Counted from the stretch's first letter, positions 28,748-37,736 are shown. The stretch: DNA of 64,000 nucleotides from Desulfofalx alkaliphila DSM 12257 (GCF_000711975.1 NZ_JONT01000001.1:124001-188000); one strand, 5' to 3'. Notes: a model not told the origin generated them from the letters alone. Numbers and translations: made by a program.

Positions 28748-30901
28748 ATGATTCCCTTGGGCAAGTTTGGTAAGACTGTGATGCAGGGGCTGACTTTAAT
28801 AGTTAAGCACCACAGGATACGCCGGGGAAGCGCCATTATATTTTTTCTAACCATCTTTACCTTATTGCTTTATGTTGACTTTTTTCCTAACAAAGTCAAT
28901 CTGCATCCGGGAGATGTGGCCCCATACGAAATTAGGGCTCCCCGCAGTGCTGAATATGTGGATCCTGTTAAAACAGATGAGTTAAAACAACAGGCCATGG
29001 AAGCGGTGGATGACGTTTACACCGTTGACCCTCAAGTGGTTATGGCAGTAGAGAGTGACATTGACGACTTGGCAGGTCAAGTAACTCAAATTCAGCTTAA
29101 TGATGAGTTAACTATAGATGATAAAGTAAACAAATTACAGGCAGCAATACCCTTTGAACTGCACAGTCAGGTCCTGGGTGATTTGGCCACCGGTTCACCC
29201 AGTGATGTAAGATTGGTGCATGAAAGCATTACCACACTGATTATTGATAGAATGCGGTCGGGTGTCACTCCGCAGCAGTTGGATGATGTGAAGGCTGAAC
29301 TTACCGCCCGGGTGCCGGGCTATGGTTTTAGCCGCAGTTATCAACAATATGCGGTGGGTCTGGTGCAGCACTTCACAGAGGCCAATAGGTTTTATAACGC
29401 TTTACAAACGGAGGCTATTCGAGCCCAGGCCGCTGAGGCAGTGGAACCTGTTAAGGTGGAGATTAAGGCCCAGCAAAGAATTGTTGCTCCGGGAGATATT
29501 GTAACCCAGCAGCAAATCTTGGCACTACAGGCCTTGGGATTATTGCAACCCAGGCACCCGTGGATAACCCTATTGGGTATGGCCTTGTTAGTTGCTGCCA
29601 TGATGGCCTCAGTCTTATTTTACCTGCGCCAGCAAAACCGCGACATTTACAACAATATAAACCACTTATATCTGCTGGGTTTAGTGGCCGTGATTGTGCT
29701 GGCGGTATCTAAAATGCTGGTGGCAATAGAGGTGGCCCGTTGGCCGCAATTTGGCGAGCTTTTCGGCTACCTGGCCCCTGTTGCCGCTGCCGGAATGCTG
29801 ATAGCGATACTGTTGGAATCCAGGCTGGCGGTACTGATGGTGGCAGTGATGAGTTTGTTTATCGGGATTATGACCGGAGGGCAATTGAACTTTACCCTGG
29901 TGGCCTTTTTGGGGGGTATTACCGGAGTTTACAGTGTTTCTAAACTAAGCCAACGGGGAGAACTGGCCACTGCAGGTTTAATTACCGGTGTGGCTGTGAT
30001 GCTGTCAATATTTATTGTCGGCCTGGTGGATGAGACCCATTGGCAGTTGTTGCTGCTGTCCGGTGTAGTATTGGGCTTGCTGAACGGCTTGCTGTCTTCG
30101 GTGTTGACCAACGGGGCACTGCCATATTTAGAGTCCACCTTTGGCATCACCTCTTCGGTTAAACTACTGGAGTTAGCCAACCCCAGCAACCCGCTGCTGC
30201 GGCAGCTGCTTACGGAAGCGCCGGGCACCTACCACCACAGTATAATGGTGGGCAACTTGGCAGAGGCGGCCACTGAGGCGGTGGGGGGCGACCATCTGCT
30301 GGTGCGGGTGGGGGCCTTGTATCACGATATTGGTAAGATTAAAAGGCCCTACTTTTTTATAGAAAACCAAATGGCAGCAGATAACCCCCACGATAAAATT
30401 GCACCGACACTGTCCACCCTGATTTTAACCTCCCATGTGAAGGACGGTGCTGATTTAGCCAGGGAGCATAAGCTTCCCCAGAGGGTAATAGATATCATAG
30501 AACAGCACCACGGCAATGGTTTGGTGAAATTCTTTTACCACAAGGCCATGGAAGGGGAACGTCCCGACACGGTCAATGAAGAGGATTTCCGCTACGATGC
30601 CCCCAGACCCCGGTCCAGGGAGGCTGCCATTGTAATGTTGGCTGACTCGGTGGAGGCGGCAGTGCGGGCCATGAAGGACCCGTCTTCCGGGCAAGTGGAA
30701 GGTTTAGTGAGGAAATTAATTAAAGATAAACTGATGGACGGTCAGCTGGATAAGTGCGATTTGACCTTAAAGGACTTGGATACCATAGCCAATGCTTTCC
30801 TGCGGGTCTTGTCCGGCATTTTCCACAGCCGGATAGAATACCCCGATATGCAGAAGGAAATGGAAAGGAGAAAATCAAGCCGTGGCGGTTCTCGTAAGTA
30901 A
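28748..30901 (+). CDS. pgpH: 7TM-HD cyclic-di-AMP phosphodiesterase (PgpH/YqfF)
   Basis: About 717 residues from ATG 28748, four bases after the phoH stop, with AGGGAG before it. One N-terminal helix, a large extracellular 7TMR-HDED domain (about 60-270), seven helices (about 275-480), then the HD domain: TYHHSIMVGNLAEAATEA, GALYHDIGKIKRPYFF, LTSHVKDGADLA, IEQHHGN. The HD metal ligands are intact. PgpH hydrolyses c-di-AMP to pApA in Listeria and relatives. Overlaps ybeY by about 20 bases. Confidence 0.94.
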   Translation: MIPLGKFGKTVMQGLTLIVKHHRIRRGSAIIFFLTIFTLLLYVDFFPNKVNLHPGDVAPYEIRAPRSAEYVDPVKTDELKQQAMEAVDDVYTVDPQVVMAVESDIDDLAGQVTQIQLNDELTIDDKVNKLQAAIPFELHSQVLGDLATGSPSDVRLVHESITTLIIDRMRSGVTPQQLDDVKAELTARVPGYGFSRSYQQYAVGLVQHFTEANRFYNALQTEAIRAQAAEAVEPVKVEIKAQQRIVAPGDIVTQQQILALQALGLLQPRHPWITLLGMALLVAAMMASVLFYLRQQNRDIYNNINHLYLLGLVAVIVLAVSKMLVAIEVARWPQFGELFGYLAPVAAAGMLIAILLESRLAVLMVAVMSLFIGIMTGGQLNFTLVAFLGGITGVYSVSKLSQRGELATAGLITGVAVMLSIFIVGLVDETHWQLLLLSGVVLGLLNGLLSSVLTNGALPYLESTFGITSSVKLLELANPSNPLLRQLLTEAPGTYHHSIMVGNLAEAATEAVGGDHLLVRVGALYHDIGKIKRPYFFIENQMAADNPHDKIAPTLSTLILTSHVKDGADLAREHKLPQRVIDIIEQHHGNGLVKFFYHKAMEGERPDTVNEEDFRYDAPRPRSREAAIVMLADSVEAAVRAMKDPSSGQVEGLVRKLIKDKLMDGQLDKCDLTLKDLDTIANAFLRVLSGIFHSRIEYPDMQKEMERRKSSRGGSRK

Positions 30902-31355
30902 GTATCCTGAAAATGTTCAGGTACAGCAAGATTGGGGAGAGTTAGTGGAAAAGGTTGTAAATAAGGCGCTGGCATTACACCAAAGCAGCGGCAGTGAAGT
31001 GAGTGTGGTGTTTGTAAATGACCAATACATTCAACAGTTAAACAGCCGTTACCGGGAGGTGGACAAGCCCACCGATGTATTATCCTTTGCCATGGATGAA
31101 GGGGAAGAGATGCCGATGATAGAAGGGGTGGCCCATGTGCTGGGTGACATATTCATTTCGGTGGATACCGCCCTGCGCCAGGCCAAAGAGTACAACCACA
31201 GCCCCGAACGGGAAATTGCCTTTTTAGCCATACACGGCACATTGCATTTGCTGGGCTATAGCCACCAAGGCGAAGAAGACACAAAAAAAATGCGTGAGCA
31301 AGAAGAAGCGGTACTGGCAGAGCTAGGTCTTTTTCACACCCGCCCGAATTTATAA
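30882..31355 (+). CDS. ybeY: Endoribonuclease YbeY
   Basis: 157 residues from GTG 30882, overlapping the end of pgpH. It contains the family motif DKPTDVLSFAMDEGE and the zinc-binding HGTLHLLGYSH. The usual motif is HGxLHLxGYDH, so the Asp before the third His is replaced by Ser; the three His ligands are kept. YbeY processes 16S rRNA and affects ribosome quality control. The pgpH-ybeY-dgkA-cdd-era order is standard. Confidence 0.94.
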   Translation: MAVLVSKYPENVQVQQDWGELVEKVVNKALALHQSSGSEVSVVFVNDQYIQQLNSRYREVDKPTDVLSFAMDEGEEMPMIEGVAHVLGDIFISVDTALRQAKEYNHSPEREIAFLAIHGTLHLLGYSHQGEEDTKKMREQEEAVLAELGLFHTRPNL

Positions 31356-31372
31356 AGAAGGTAGATTTGTAT

Positions 31373-31726
31373 ATGTTGAAGCGGTTTGCCGGCAGCCTGG
31401 GCTGGGCTCTGCAGGGTATTGCTTATGCTTTGAAAACTCAGCCGCACATGCGATTTCACCTGCTTGCCACACTGGGGGTGGCTGCGGCGGGAATTTGGTT
31501 TAATATTTCCTTAAATCATTGGCTGTACGTCAGCTTTGCGGTGGCCCTGGTGTGGGTGACAGAATTAATTAACACTGCCATTGAATCGGTGGTGGATTTA
31601 CAGACCACAGAATACCACCCCCTGGCCAAAGCGGCAAAGGATGTGGCCGCAGGCGCGGTGCTGGTGGCAGCAATAAATTCGTTAATAGTGGCGGCGGTGG
31701 TGTTTTTACCTTATTTAAGGCAGTAG
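31373..31726 (+). CDS. dgkA: Diacylglycerol/undecaprenol kinase
   Basis: 117 residues from ATG 31373, about 9 bases after AAGGTAG; the TTG at 31367 is too close. Three membrane helices and the signature WVTELINTAIESVVDL (about residues 62-78). In Gram-positives this small kinase mainly phosphorylates undecaprenol. It is an integral membrane trimer. Lies between ybeY and cdd. Confidence 0.94.
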   Translation: MLKRFAGSLGWALQGIAYALKTQPHMRFHLLATLGVAAAGIWFNISLNHWLYVSFAVALVWVTELINTAIESVVDLQTTEYHPLAKAAKDVAAGAVLVAAINSLIVAAVVFLPYLRQ

Positions 31727-31779
31727 ACAACTGCGGGCTGGGTGTTGTTTTATATATTCCAAAGGTGGGAGTGAGACCG

Positions 31780-32220
31780 ATGGCCGGAACAGGTGAAAAA
31801 ATGATTGATGTACAGGGATCGGTGTATCCTCTGGAAAAGTTGATTAACGTGGCCAGGGCAGCAATGAACAGGGCCTATGCACCCTATTCAAACTTTCCGG
31901 TTGGGGCGGCACTTATTACCAAGGAAGGCAATGTTTACAACGGATGCAATGTGGAGAACGTTTCCTATGGGTTAACCTGCTGTGCCGAACGGGTGGCCAT
32001 TTTTAAAGCGGTGGCAGACGGTTTTAAAGATTTTAAGGCCTTGGCAGTGATAGCCAACACCGAACAGCCCTGCAGTCCCTGCGGGGCTTGCCGGCAGGTA
32101 ATGATCGAATTTGCACCGCATATGGAAGTATACATGGTCAATAAGGATGGCCATTATATAAAGACAACAGCCGGTGAATTACTGCCGGCACAGTTTGACA
32201 AAGACCTGTTGCAGGGTTAG
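31780..32220 (+). CDS. cdd: Cytidine deaminase
   Basis: 146 residues from ATG 31780 behind AAAGGTGGGAG. The zinc site is CAE in TCCAERVAIFKAV and PCGACRQVM; the substrate region has YAPYSNFPVGAALIT and NGCNVENVSYGLT. This is the tetrameric small-form enzyme that deaminates cytidine and deoxycytidine in pyrimidine salvage. The stop abuts the SD of era. Confidence 0.96.
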   Translation: MAGTGEKMIDVQGSVYPLEKLINVARAAMNRAYAPYSNFPVGAALITKEGNVYNGCNVENVSYGLTCCAERVAIFKAVADGFKDFKALAVIANTEQPCSPCGACRQVMIEFAPHMEVYMVNKDGHYIKTTAGELLPAQFDKDLLQG

Positions 32221-32230
32221 GGGGGATATT

Positions 32231-33121
32231 TTGACATTTAAGTCAGGTTTTGTTGCCCTGGTGGGCCGCACCAACGTGGGCAAATCGACCTTGATGAACC
32301 AGGTAATTGGGCAAAAAATAGCAATTATGTCCGATAAAGCCCAAACCACCAGACACAAAATTCATTCGGTATTGCACCGGGAAAATGCCCAGGTGGTTTT
32401 TCTAGACACGCCTGGCATCCACAAACCTAAACACCGGCTAGGTGAGCACCTGGTAGACCTGGCCTTGGGCACTCTTAAAGAGGTAGACGTGGTGCTGTTT
32501 ATGACCGAAGCCTCATCTGTACCGGGAAGCGGTGATAAATATATCCTAAAACAAATGGAGGGGTTAAAAACACCGGTATTTTTGGTGTTAAACAAAATAG
32601 ATTTAATTAGTAAGGCCGAACTGCTGCCGGCAATAGATCAGTATAGGGGACTCTACCCCTTTACTGAAGTCATTCCGGTATCGGCACTAAAGGGAGAAAA
32701 CACTGACCTGCTGGTTGAGGTCTTGCTGAAGTACCTGCCCGAAGGCCCCCGCTACTATCCCGAAGGAGTAATTACCGACCGGCCGGAGAGTTTTATCATG
32801 GCTGAATTAATTAGAGAAAAGGTGCTACACTTAACCAGTGAAGAGATTCCCCACTCGGTGACGGTGGCCATTGACCATCTGGAGGAACGGCCTAATAACC
32901 TGGTGGCGGTGCAAGCAACCATATACACCGAACGTGAATCGCAAAAGGGTATTTTAATAGGTAAAGGGGGTAGTATGTTGAAAAAGGTGGGCCAGCAGGC
33001 CCGGCAAGAAATAGAAAAACTGCTTGGCTCCCGGGTTTATTTACAACTGTGGGTAAAGGTAAAAAAGGATTGGCGCAATCGCCCCCAACACCTTAAGAAC
33101 TTTGGTTATTATAACGAGTAA
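32231..33121 (+). CDS. era: GTPase Era
   Basis: About 296 residues from TTG 32231 behind TAGGGGGGAT, just after the cdd stop. Motifs: GRTNVGKST (G1), TTRHKI (G2), DTPGIHKPKH (G3), NKID (G4), SALKG (G5). The C-terminal KH domain has GILIGKGGSMLKKVGQQAR. Era binds the 3' end of 16S rRNA during 30S assembly. In Bacillus it is followed by recO; here about 10 kb intervenes. Confidence 0.97.
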   Translation: MTFKSGFVALVGRTNVGKSTLMNQVIGQKIAIMSDKAQTTRHKIHSVLHRENAQVVFLDTPGIHKPKHRLGEHLVDLALGTLKEVDVVLFMTEASSVPGSGDKYILKQMEGLKTPVFLVLNKIDLISKAELLPAIDQYRGLYPFTEVIPVSALKGENTDLLVEVLLKYLPEGPRYYPEGVITDRPESFIMAELIREKVLHLTSEEIPHSVTVAIDHLEERPNNLVAVQATIYTERESQKGILIGKGGSMLKKVGQQARQEIEKLLGSRVYLQLWVKVKKDWRNRPQHLKNFGYYNE

Positions 33122-33129
33122 AAGATAAA

Positions 33130-33161
33130 CCCTGCCACATTTAGGCAGGGCTGTTCTGTTT
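33130..33161 (+). terminator. Terminator after era
   Basis: CCCTGCC (33130-33136) pairs with GGCAGGG (33144-33150), then CTGTTCTGTTTA. The T-run is interrupted. It marks the end of the backbone operon and the left side of the insert. Confidence 0.65.
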
Positions 33162-33279
33162 ATCGGTTGTTTTGTGGTTATAATACCCTTTACATACATA
33201 GCAACAAATTGCAACTTATGCTAGTATAAAGCATATACATAATAAACAGAAATAACCTACAAACACCAATATTAAAAGT

Positions 33280-33501
33280 GTGGTGATTGGCTTGGATGAA
33301 TATAACCTCGTTATTGTAATGGAAACCAGACTGTACATTCATTTTAACCTGATAGTCAATAACGTACTCACCAACACCCAGTATCCCATCTGTATGAAAA
33401 AAGATGAGTTTGATCAGTTTTATAAAGTTCTATTTAAAGGTTCCAGGGGCAAATGTATTAGAACCTATTCCCAGTTTCCCCCTGCACAATTCTATAAATA
33501 G
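33280..33501 (+). CDS. Possible small protein, unknown
   Basis: 73 residues from GTG 33280; TTG 33292 is an alternative. The sequence (LVIVMETRLYIHFNLIVNNVLTNTQ in adjoining parts, then KKDEFDQFYKVLFKGSRGK) looks protein-like with beta-strand alternation and a basic end. There is no strong SD. I recognise no family. Placed between the era terminator and ubiX. Coding status is uncertain. Confidence 0.35.
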   Translation: MVIGLDEYNLVIVMETRLYIHFNLIVNNVLTNTQYPICMKKDEFDQFYKVLFKGSRGKCIRTYSQFPPAQFYK

Positions 33502-33531
33502 TTGCGGATATGGCCATAGCCAAGCCGCATT

Positions 33532-34110
33532 CTACCGGTCCTGTCCCCAACGATTTACCAAATCGTTGGGGATATTTAACAGGTCCATTACCCTTCCGGT
33601 AAAATGCAGCACCGACTGCTGCAGACTATTGGGCTGCTGGTAAAAGGCCACCAGGGGGGGCATGATGGTTACACCCAGACGAGCCAGTTTGAGCATGTTT
33701 TCCAGGTGAATGGCAGACAGGGGCGTTTCCCTGGTTACCAGTATCAAGCGGCGCTGTTCTTTAAGAGTGACGTCAGCGGCCCTGGTTATTAAATTGTCTG
33801 CATTACCGTTGGCGATGGATGCAAGGGTTTTCATGCTGCAGGGGCAAATAACCATGCCCCGGTGCAGAAATGAACCGCTGGATATGGCTGCGGCCAGGTC
33901 ATTTTCCTGATAGTATTTATCGGCCATGGCAGCAACCTGATGGGGACTGATACCCACTTCCAGCTCAATGGTACGTGCGGCCCATTGGCTGATGATCAAG
34001 TGAGTTTCTACCTCAAGGCGCTGTAATTGTTCCAGCAATGTAACCCCATATATCACCCCGCTTGCTCCGGTAATGGCTACCACTATGCGGTTAGGTTTAG
34101 ATACAGTCAT
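33532..34110 (-). CDS. UbiX-like flavin prenyltransferase
   Basis: About 192 residues on the minus strand, start ATG (complement of 34108-34110) behind CAGGTG. The FMN-binding start is RIVVAITGASGVIYGVTLLEQL; later SGSFLHRGMVICPCSMKTLASIANG and ETPLSAIHLENMLKLARLGVTIMPP are hallmark UbiX/Pad1 stretches. Such enzymes make prenylated FMN for UbiD decarboxylases. No ubiD is visible in the window. The 3' end of the gene contains a perfect inverted repeat at 33545-33571. Confidence 0.93.
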   Translation of the reverse strand: MTVSKPNRIVVAITGASGVIYGVTLLEQLQRLEVETHLIISQWAARTIELEVGISPHQVAAMADKYYQENDLAAAISSGSFLHRGMVICPCSMKTLASIANGNADNLITRAADVTLKEQRRLILVTRETPLSAIHLENMLKLARLGVTIMPPLVAFYQQPNSLQQSVLHFTGRVMDLLNIPNDLVNRWGQDR

Positions 34111-34212
34111 TATAATCACCTGCGATAAATAAACATTGCTGTATATTTTACCCTAATTTTATATTTTAGCATAGTATTTATGGTAAAATATACCGGAGGG
34201 GGTGTTTGATTG

Positions 34213-34419
34213 TTGGATGTAAATATTGGCGGTATTTTTATTACTCTAGTAGTTGCCGTTGTGGTCTTACTCATTTTATCCGGTTTGCTCGTGTATTTGT
34301 GGAATATTACCATGCCGGATGTGTTTGGCATTAAAGAAATCAACTATTGGCAGGCTTTTAGGCTCATGCTTATTTCGTCCATACTATTGGGCGGTATCGG
34401 CGGTAGCATTAATTTTTAA
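34213..34419 (+). CDS. Small two-helix membrane protein
   Basis: About 68 residues from TTG 34213 (TTG 34210 possible), behind GGAGGGGGTG. Two helices (about residues 7-28 and 52-66) flank the soluble loop TMPDVFGIKEINYWQAFRLM. Similar short proteins with an (M)P-x-(V/L)FG-x-K-x-I-x-x-W-Q-A-F motif occur in many bacteria, but I know of no assigned function. It is divergent from ubiX across about 100 bases and has its own terminator at 34451-34480. Confidence 0.65.
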   Translation: MDVNIGGIFITLVVAVVVLLILSGLLVYLWNITMPDVFGIKEINYWQAFRLMLISSILLGGIGGSINF

Positions 34420-34450
34420 ACTAAGTTAATTTGGTTTGTGTTTGACAGAC

Positions 34451-34480
34451 AAGGCCCTGGCAAAATGTCAGGGTCTTTTT
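34451..34480 (+). terminator. Terminator after the small membrane gene
   Basis: AAGGCCCTG (34451-34459) pairs with CAGGGTCTT (34469-34477) with one G-U pair, then TTTGT. Confidence 0.8.
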
Positions 34481-34729
34481 GTATTGAAGGCCTAATAAAA
34501 TATTTTGACATGATTTTTTATTTTTTACCCCAGGTCAATGTTGAAATGCTTAAGTTTATTGAGCCGGATCCCTATGCCCTCAAAAAATCATTGTGTATTT
34601 TGTAGCAAAAAATAATTATATTGATAATAAAGTAACAAGATTCCTATGAATTGGTTACAAATTTTTACATATCAATTGGTACTTTTGATGTATAATTTAG
34701 CACGTAGTCAGCCATTTAAAATTTTAAAA
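34481..34729. other. AT-rich gene-free stretch before the kinase leader
   Basis: No open frame, repeat or RNA gene that I recognise. A TATAAT box at 34691-34696, with only a poor -35, could start the structured leader that follows. Confidence 0.5.
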
Positions 34730-34834
34730 TAATAGGGGACAATGAGACACACCTTATATTTGGGCACCTGAGGTGTGTTGAGTCAGTGGTGCAACCGACC
34801 TGATTCTCTTATGGAGTCAGGTTATCTTTTTTTA
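34730..34834 (+). promoter_or_regulatory. Structured 5' leader with alternative hairpin and terminator
   Basis: Three elements are visible. ACACACCT (34747-34754) pairs with AGGTGTGT (34771-34778). A terminator pairs ACCTGATTC (34798-34806) with GAGTCAGGT (34814-34822, one U-G pair) and is followed by TATCTTTTTTT. GAGTCA at 34780-34785 repeats the terminator's 3' arm and could pair with TGATTC (34801-34806), breaking the terminator. The layout is that of a riboswitch or other attenuator about 30 bases upstream of the kinase gene. It does not match a riboswitch class I know. Confidence 0.6.
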
Positions 34835-34864
34835 GAATTGGATTGTATGTAGGTGTATTAGCCA

Positions 34865-36532
34865 ATGAGTACTTTAACCGATATTCAAGAAAGATCTGAT
34901 GGGCTAAGGTGTACCCCGGAGATTATGGGTGGCTGGAGGGCCATGGTTATTTTTAGGTTTATTTCATGGTTTTTAACCTCTGTTTTTTACCTGTTCAATC
35001 CGGGCAATTCATTATTTAGTATTAAACTGCTGGTAATAATCTCTTTACTGGCCTTTGGGTTAATCATTTCTTACCTATATGAATATAACAAAGATACAGA
35101 CATTGATAAAATGCAGCTGGTTGTTATTGAAACACTGGGTATCGCTTTGTTTTTGATACCAACGGGCGGATTGAGCAGTCCATTTATATGGTATGCTTTA
35201 AATCCAATTTTCATGACAGCCTTATTACTGCCCAATGCATACTACTGGATTACCGTGGTGATTTTTTTAGCTTCATCATCGCTGACGAGTATCTACTTTA
35301 GTGGCATCGGTATATTTGAGCTGTGGAAAGAAAATCAGTGGTTGCTACTGGTGTTTTTATTACTAATTACAGTTTCATATCTCTTTGCACAATTAATCAA
35401 ACATTTGGCCGATGCCTATAACCAATTATCCACTGCATACAACCAATCTGAACAGTTACTAAAACACAACTCCAATTTATACCAAGCCTTAGAGTCAGTA
35501 TCTGCCGGTTCAGAACCCAGTCATTTGGCAGAAGTGTTGGCAGCATATGCACGAAAGCTCAGTGGTGCCCAAGCCACCATGTGCTGTTTGATGAATAACG
35601 GTAATCGACCCCAATGGCTAATATCAGACCCTGATAATATTTTAGAGGAACATATTAACAGTAGGCAAATTGACATCATCTGGGATAGGTTGAATTATGG
35701 CCAAGAAAAAACATATACCTTTCCTTTAGATGACGGAGATACAAAGGGGCAATTGGTATGTGTTCCTTTACAATCATTGGATGAAAGATTTGGCTTTTTA
35801 GCTTATGTGGTTCCAAGGGGTATCAACAAGGGTGACTTAAATAGAGCCATTATCTTTCTTGCGGAGTTAGGGGCCATTGTTATGGAAAGGCAGAAGGCAG
35901 ATGAATTATCTGCCCGTCTGATGGTGATAGAGGAACAAAACAGAATTGCCAACGAAATACATGATGGGGTATCCCAATACCTATTTAGTATTGTCTATGC
36001 ATTGCACAGTCTTGCCAAAAAGGAGGGTTCACTGCAAGAAGATGAAATTAAAGAACAGCTTGAGCTAATTGGCAGTACCGCCAGTAAAGCCGCAAGGGAA
36101 CTGAGGAGTTCAATTTATCGCATCAGTCCCCGCCGCCGGGGTGAGCAGGTATTTGTAGCAAACTTATCTTCTTATTTGGAGGGACTGGCTCAATTAAATA
36201 AGGTAAAGGTAGATTTTCAAACAGAGGGATTAGAAGATACAATCAGTCCTGCCTTGCGCAAAGCCCTTTATCGTGTGGTGCGTGAAGCAACATCTAACGC
36301 CATCAGACATGGCAAGTGCCGTACAATTAAGGTTAATCTGCAAATGGAACCATCCAAAGTAAAATTAGAGATAGCCGATGACGGCGGTGGTTTTGATGTA
36401 GACAAGCTGACAAAGCCGGGACTGGGATTAGCAAATATGAACAGTCTAATTAAATCTTTTAATGGACGTTTTAGTATCAAAAGCAACCTTGGTGAAGGAA
36501 CCCGGATAAGCTGTGTTATCCCGGATAATTAG
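34865..36532 (+). CDS. NarL/DegS-type sensor histidine kinase
   Basis: 555 residues from ATG 34865. The N-terminal half has about six membrane helices (residues about 25-175) with no large extracellular domain, then a GAF-like region (about 200-340). The HisKA_3 box RIANEIHDGVSQYLFSI has phospho-acceptor His366. The HATPase has REATSNAIRHG, DDGGGFDVDKL and GLGLANMNSLIKS. It pairs with the response regulator 27 bases downstream. Reading both with the secreted proteins that follow, it probably controls them. Confidence 0.93.
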   Translation: MSTLTDIQERSDGLRCTPEIMGGWRAMVIFRFISWFLTSVFYLFNPGNSLFSIKLLVIISLLAFGLIISYLYEYNKDTDIDKMQLVVIETLGIALFLIPTGGLSSPFIWYALNPIFMTALLLPNAYYWITVVIFLASSSLTSIYFSGIGIFELWKENQWLLLVFLLLITVSYLFAQLIKHLADAYNQLSTAYNQSEQLLKHNSNLYQALESVSAGSEPSHLAEVLAAYARKLSGAQATMCCLMNNGNRPQWLISDPDNILEEHINSRQIDIIWDRLNYGQEKTYTFPLDDGDTKGQLVCVPLQSLDERFGFLAYVVPRGINKGDLNRAIIFLAELGAIVMERQKADELSARLMVIEEQNRIANEIHDGVSQYLFSIVYALHSLAKKEGSLQEDEIKEQLELIGSTASKAARELRSSIYRISPRRRGEQVFVANLSSYLEGLAQLNKVKVDFQTEGLEDTISPALRKALYRVVREATSNAIRHGKCRTIKVNLQMEPSKVKLEIADDGGGFDVDKLTKPGLGLANMNSLIKSFNGRFSIKSNLGEGTRISCVIPDN

Positions 36533-36559
36533 AAATTATACCCACGGGAGGTTCAGATA

Positions 36560-37210
36560 ATGAAAGTGCTTGTGGTGGATGATCATCCACTGGTTTGGGA
36601 AGGTATTAAGTCTGTACTAAAGGATGAGGATGACATGGAGGCGGTGGGTTGGGCTAACAGTGGGCGGCAGGCTGAGCAAATGCTTAGTAAAATACAACCC
36701 GACGTGGCCTTGGTGGATCTTCGCCTGCCCGGGGAATACGGGATTAATATCATTAAAAAACTGCGCCCCTTAGCTCCTAAATGCCGTTTTATCATTTTAA
36801 CCACCTTTGCGGATCACCAGGATATTAAGCAAGCCATGGAATGCCGTGTGAATGGCTATATTTTAAAAGAAGCCTTACCCCAGGAGATGATTACCGCTCT
36901 GCGCCTGGTTCATGGTGGCAGACCTTATTACGACCCCCTAGTTATGGAGCTAATGGTGCAAAAACAAAATAAGCAGGAAAGGCTCTTGTCGGACCTTACA
37001 GAAAGGGAAACAGAGGTGCTTAAAGCCATAACTGACGGGCTAAGTAACAAAGAAATTGCTGATAAGCTGTTTGTTTCCGAAAACACAGTTAAAAAGCATG
37101 TGAGCAACATTCTTTCCAAGTTAGGCCTAAAGGACCGCACTAAAGCGGCGGTTTTTGCAGCATCTTGCGGGATGGCTAATCATGACCCCCATGCTGTCTT
37201 ATTAAGTTAA
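36560..37210 (+). CDS. NarL/LuxR-type response regulator
   Basis: 216 residues from ATG 36560 behind GGGAGG. Receiver domain with acidic pocket D7/D8, phospho-acceptor Asp53 (LVDLRLPGEYG) and the conserved Lys in YILKEAL. The C-terminal GerE/LuxR HTH begins LTERETEVLKAITDGLSNKEIADKLFVSENTVKKHV (in two parts). It is the cognate partner of the preceding kinase. Targets are probably promoters in the following SipW cluster; AGTAGTTA/AGTGGTTA repeats before two of those genes are candidate sites. Confidence 0.94.
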   Translation: MKVLVVDDHPLVWEGIKSVLKDEDDMEAVGWANSGRQAEQMLSKIQPDVALVDLRLPGEYGINIIKKLRPLAPKCRFIILTTFADHQDIKQAMECRVNGYILKEALPQEMITALRLVHGGRPYYDPLVMELMVQKQNKQERLLSDLTERETEVLKAITDGLSNKEIADKLFVSENTVKKHVSNILSKLGLKDRTKAAVFAASCGMANHDPHAVLLS

Positions 37211-37238
37211 TATAAATTGATTTAAGGGTGGGTTGCTA

Positions 37239-37736
37239 ATGAAAACAAGGAAGCGTAAAAAGTCTTCTTTGGGATTGCGGGTAATATTAATTGGTTCCTT
37301 AGCTCTTGTAAACTTTACCGGAATAACTTATGCCAGCTGGAATAACGGCTTAAACCATAATTACACAGTTGCCACCGGCTACATTGATCCAAAGTTTAGT
37401 CAGCATTATGAACTTAATCATTGCGGAGATTATGAATATTTAAATGTCAATATTAAGGACGAAAAAATTATTATAAGCGGTAAGGTATATCCTAATTATA
37501 GTGCAACTATAAATTATGGTATTAAGAATGAAGGCACCCTTCCGGTAATACTTGATGGAGAATCACTGGTTCTTAAAAATGGTGACGCAATTAATTTAGA
37601 GATAGACAATAGCCATTCTAAAGTAATTACATCTGAGGAACCGTTAACTATTAATAACCAAATATCCATTGAGGCCAAAGAAGAGGGCGGTTTTCAGTCT
37701 GAAATTAAGCTGCCATATACACAGTGGAACAAATAA
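37239..37736 (+). CDS. Secreted protein with SipW-dependent-type signal peptide
   Basis: About 165 residues from ATG 37239 behind AAGGGTGGG. A basic N-terminus (MKTRKRKKSS) is followed by a hydrophobic stretch ending NFTGITYASWNNGLNHNYTVATGYI. The A-S-W motif just after the cleavage region, then a short strand leading to a beta-rich domain, is the TasA/CalY (camelysin) pattern. The mature part has SATINYGIKNEGTLPVIL, as in the fibre-like domain where strands pack around an NxG turn. Part of a six-gene secretion cluster. Confidence 0.75.
   Translation: MKTRKRKKSSLGLRVILIGSLALVNFTGITYASWNNGLNHNYTVATGYIDPKFSQHYELNHCGDYEYLNVNIKDEKIIISGKVYPNYSATINYGIKNEGTLPVILDGESLVLKNGDAINLEIDNSHSKVITSEEPLTINNQISIEAKEEGGFQSEIKLPYTQWNK

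Noticed and set aside
34730-34834. c-di-GMP (GEMM) riboswitch before the kinase gene
   Set aside because: The conserved GEMM core and tetraloop-receptor sequences are not present. Only the general shape of a leader with a terminator remains.
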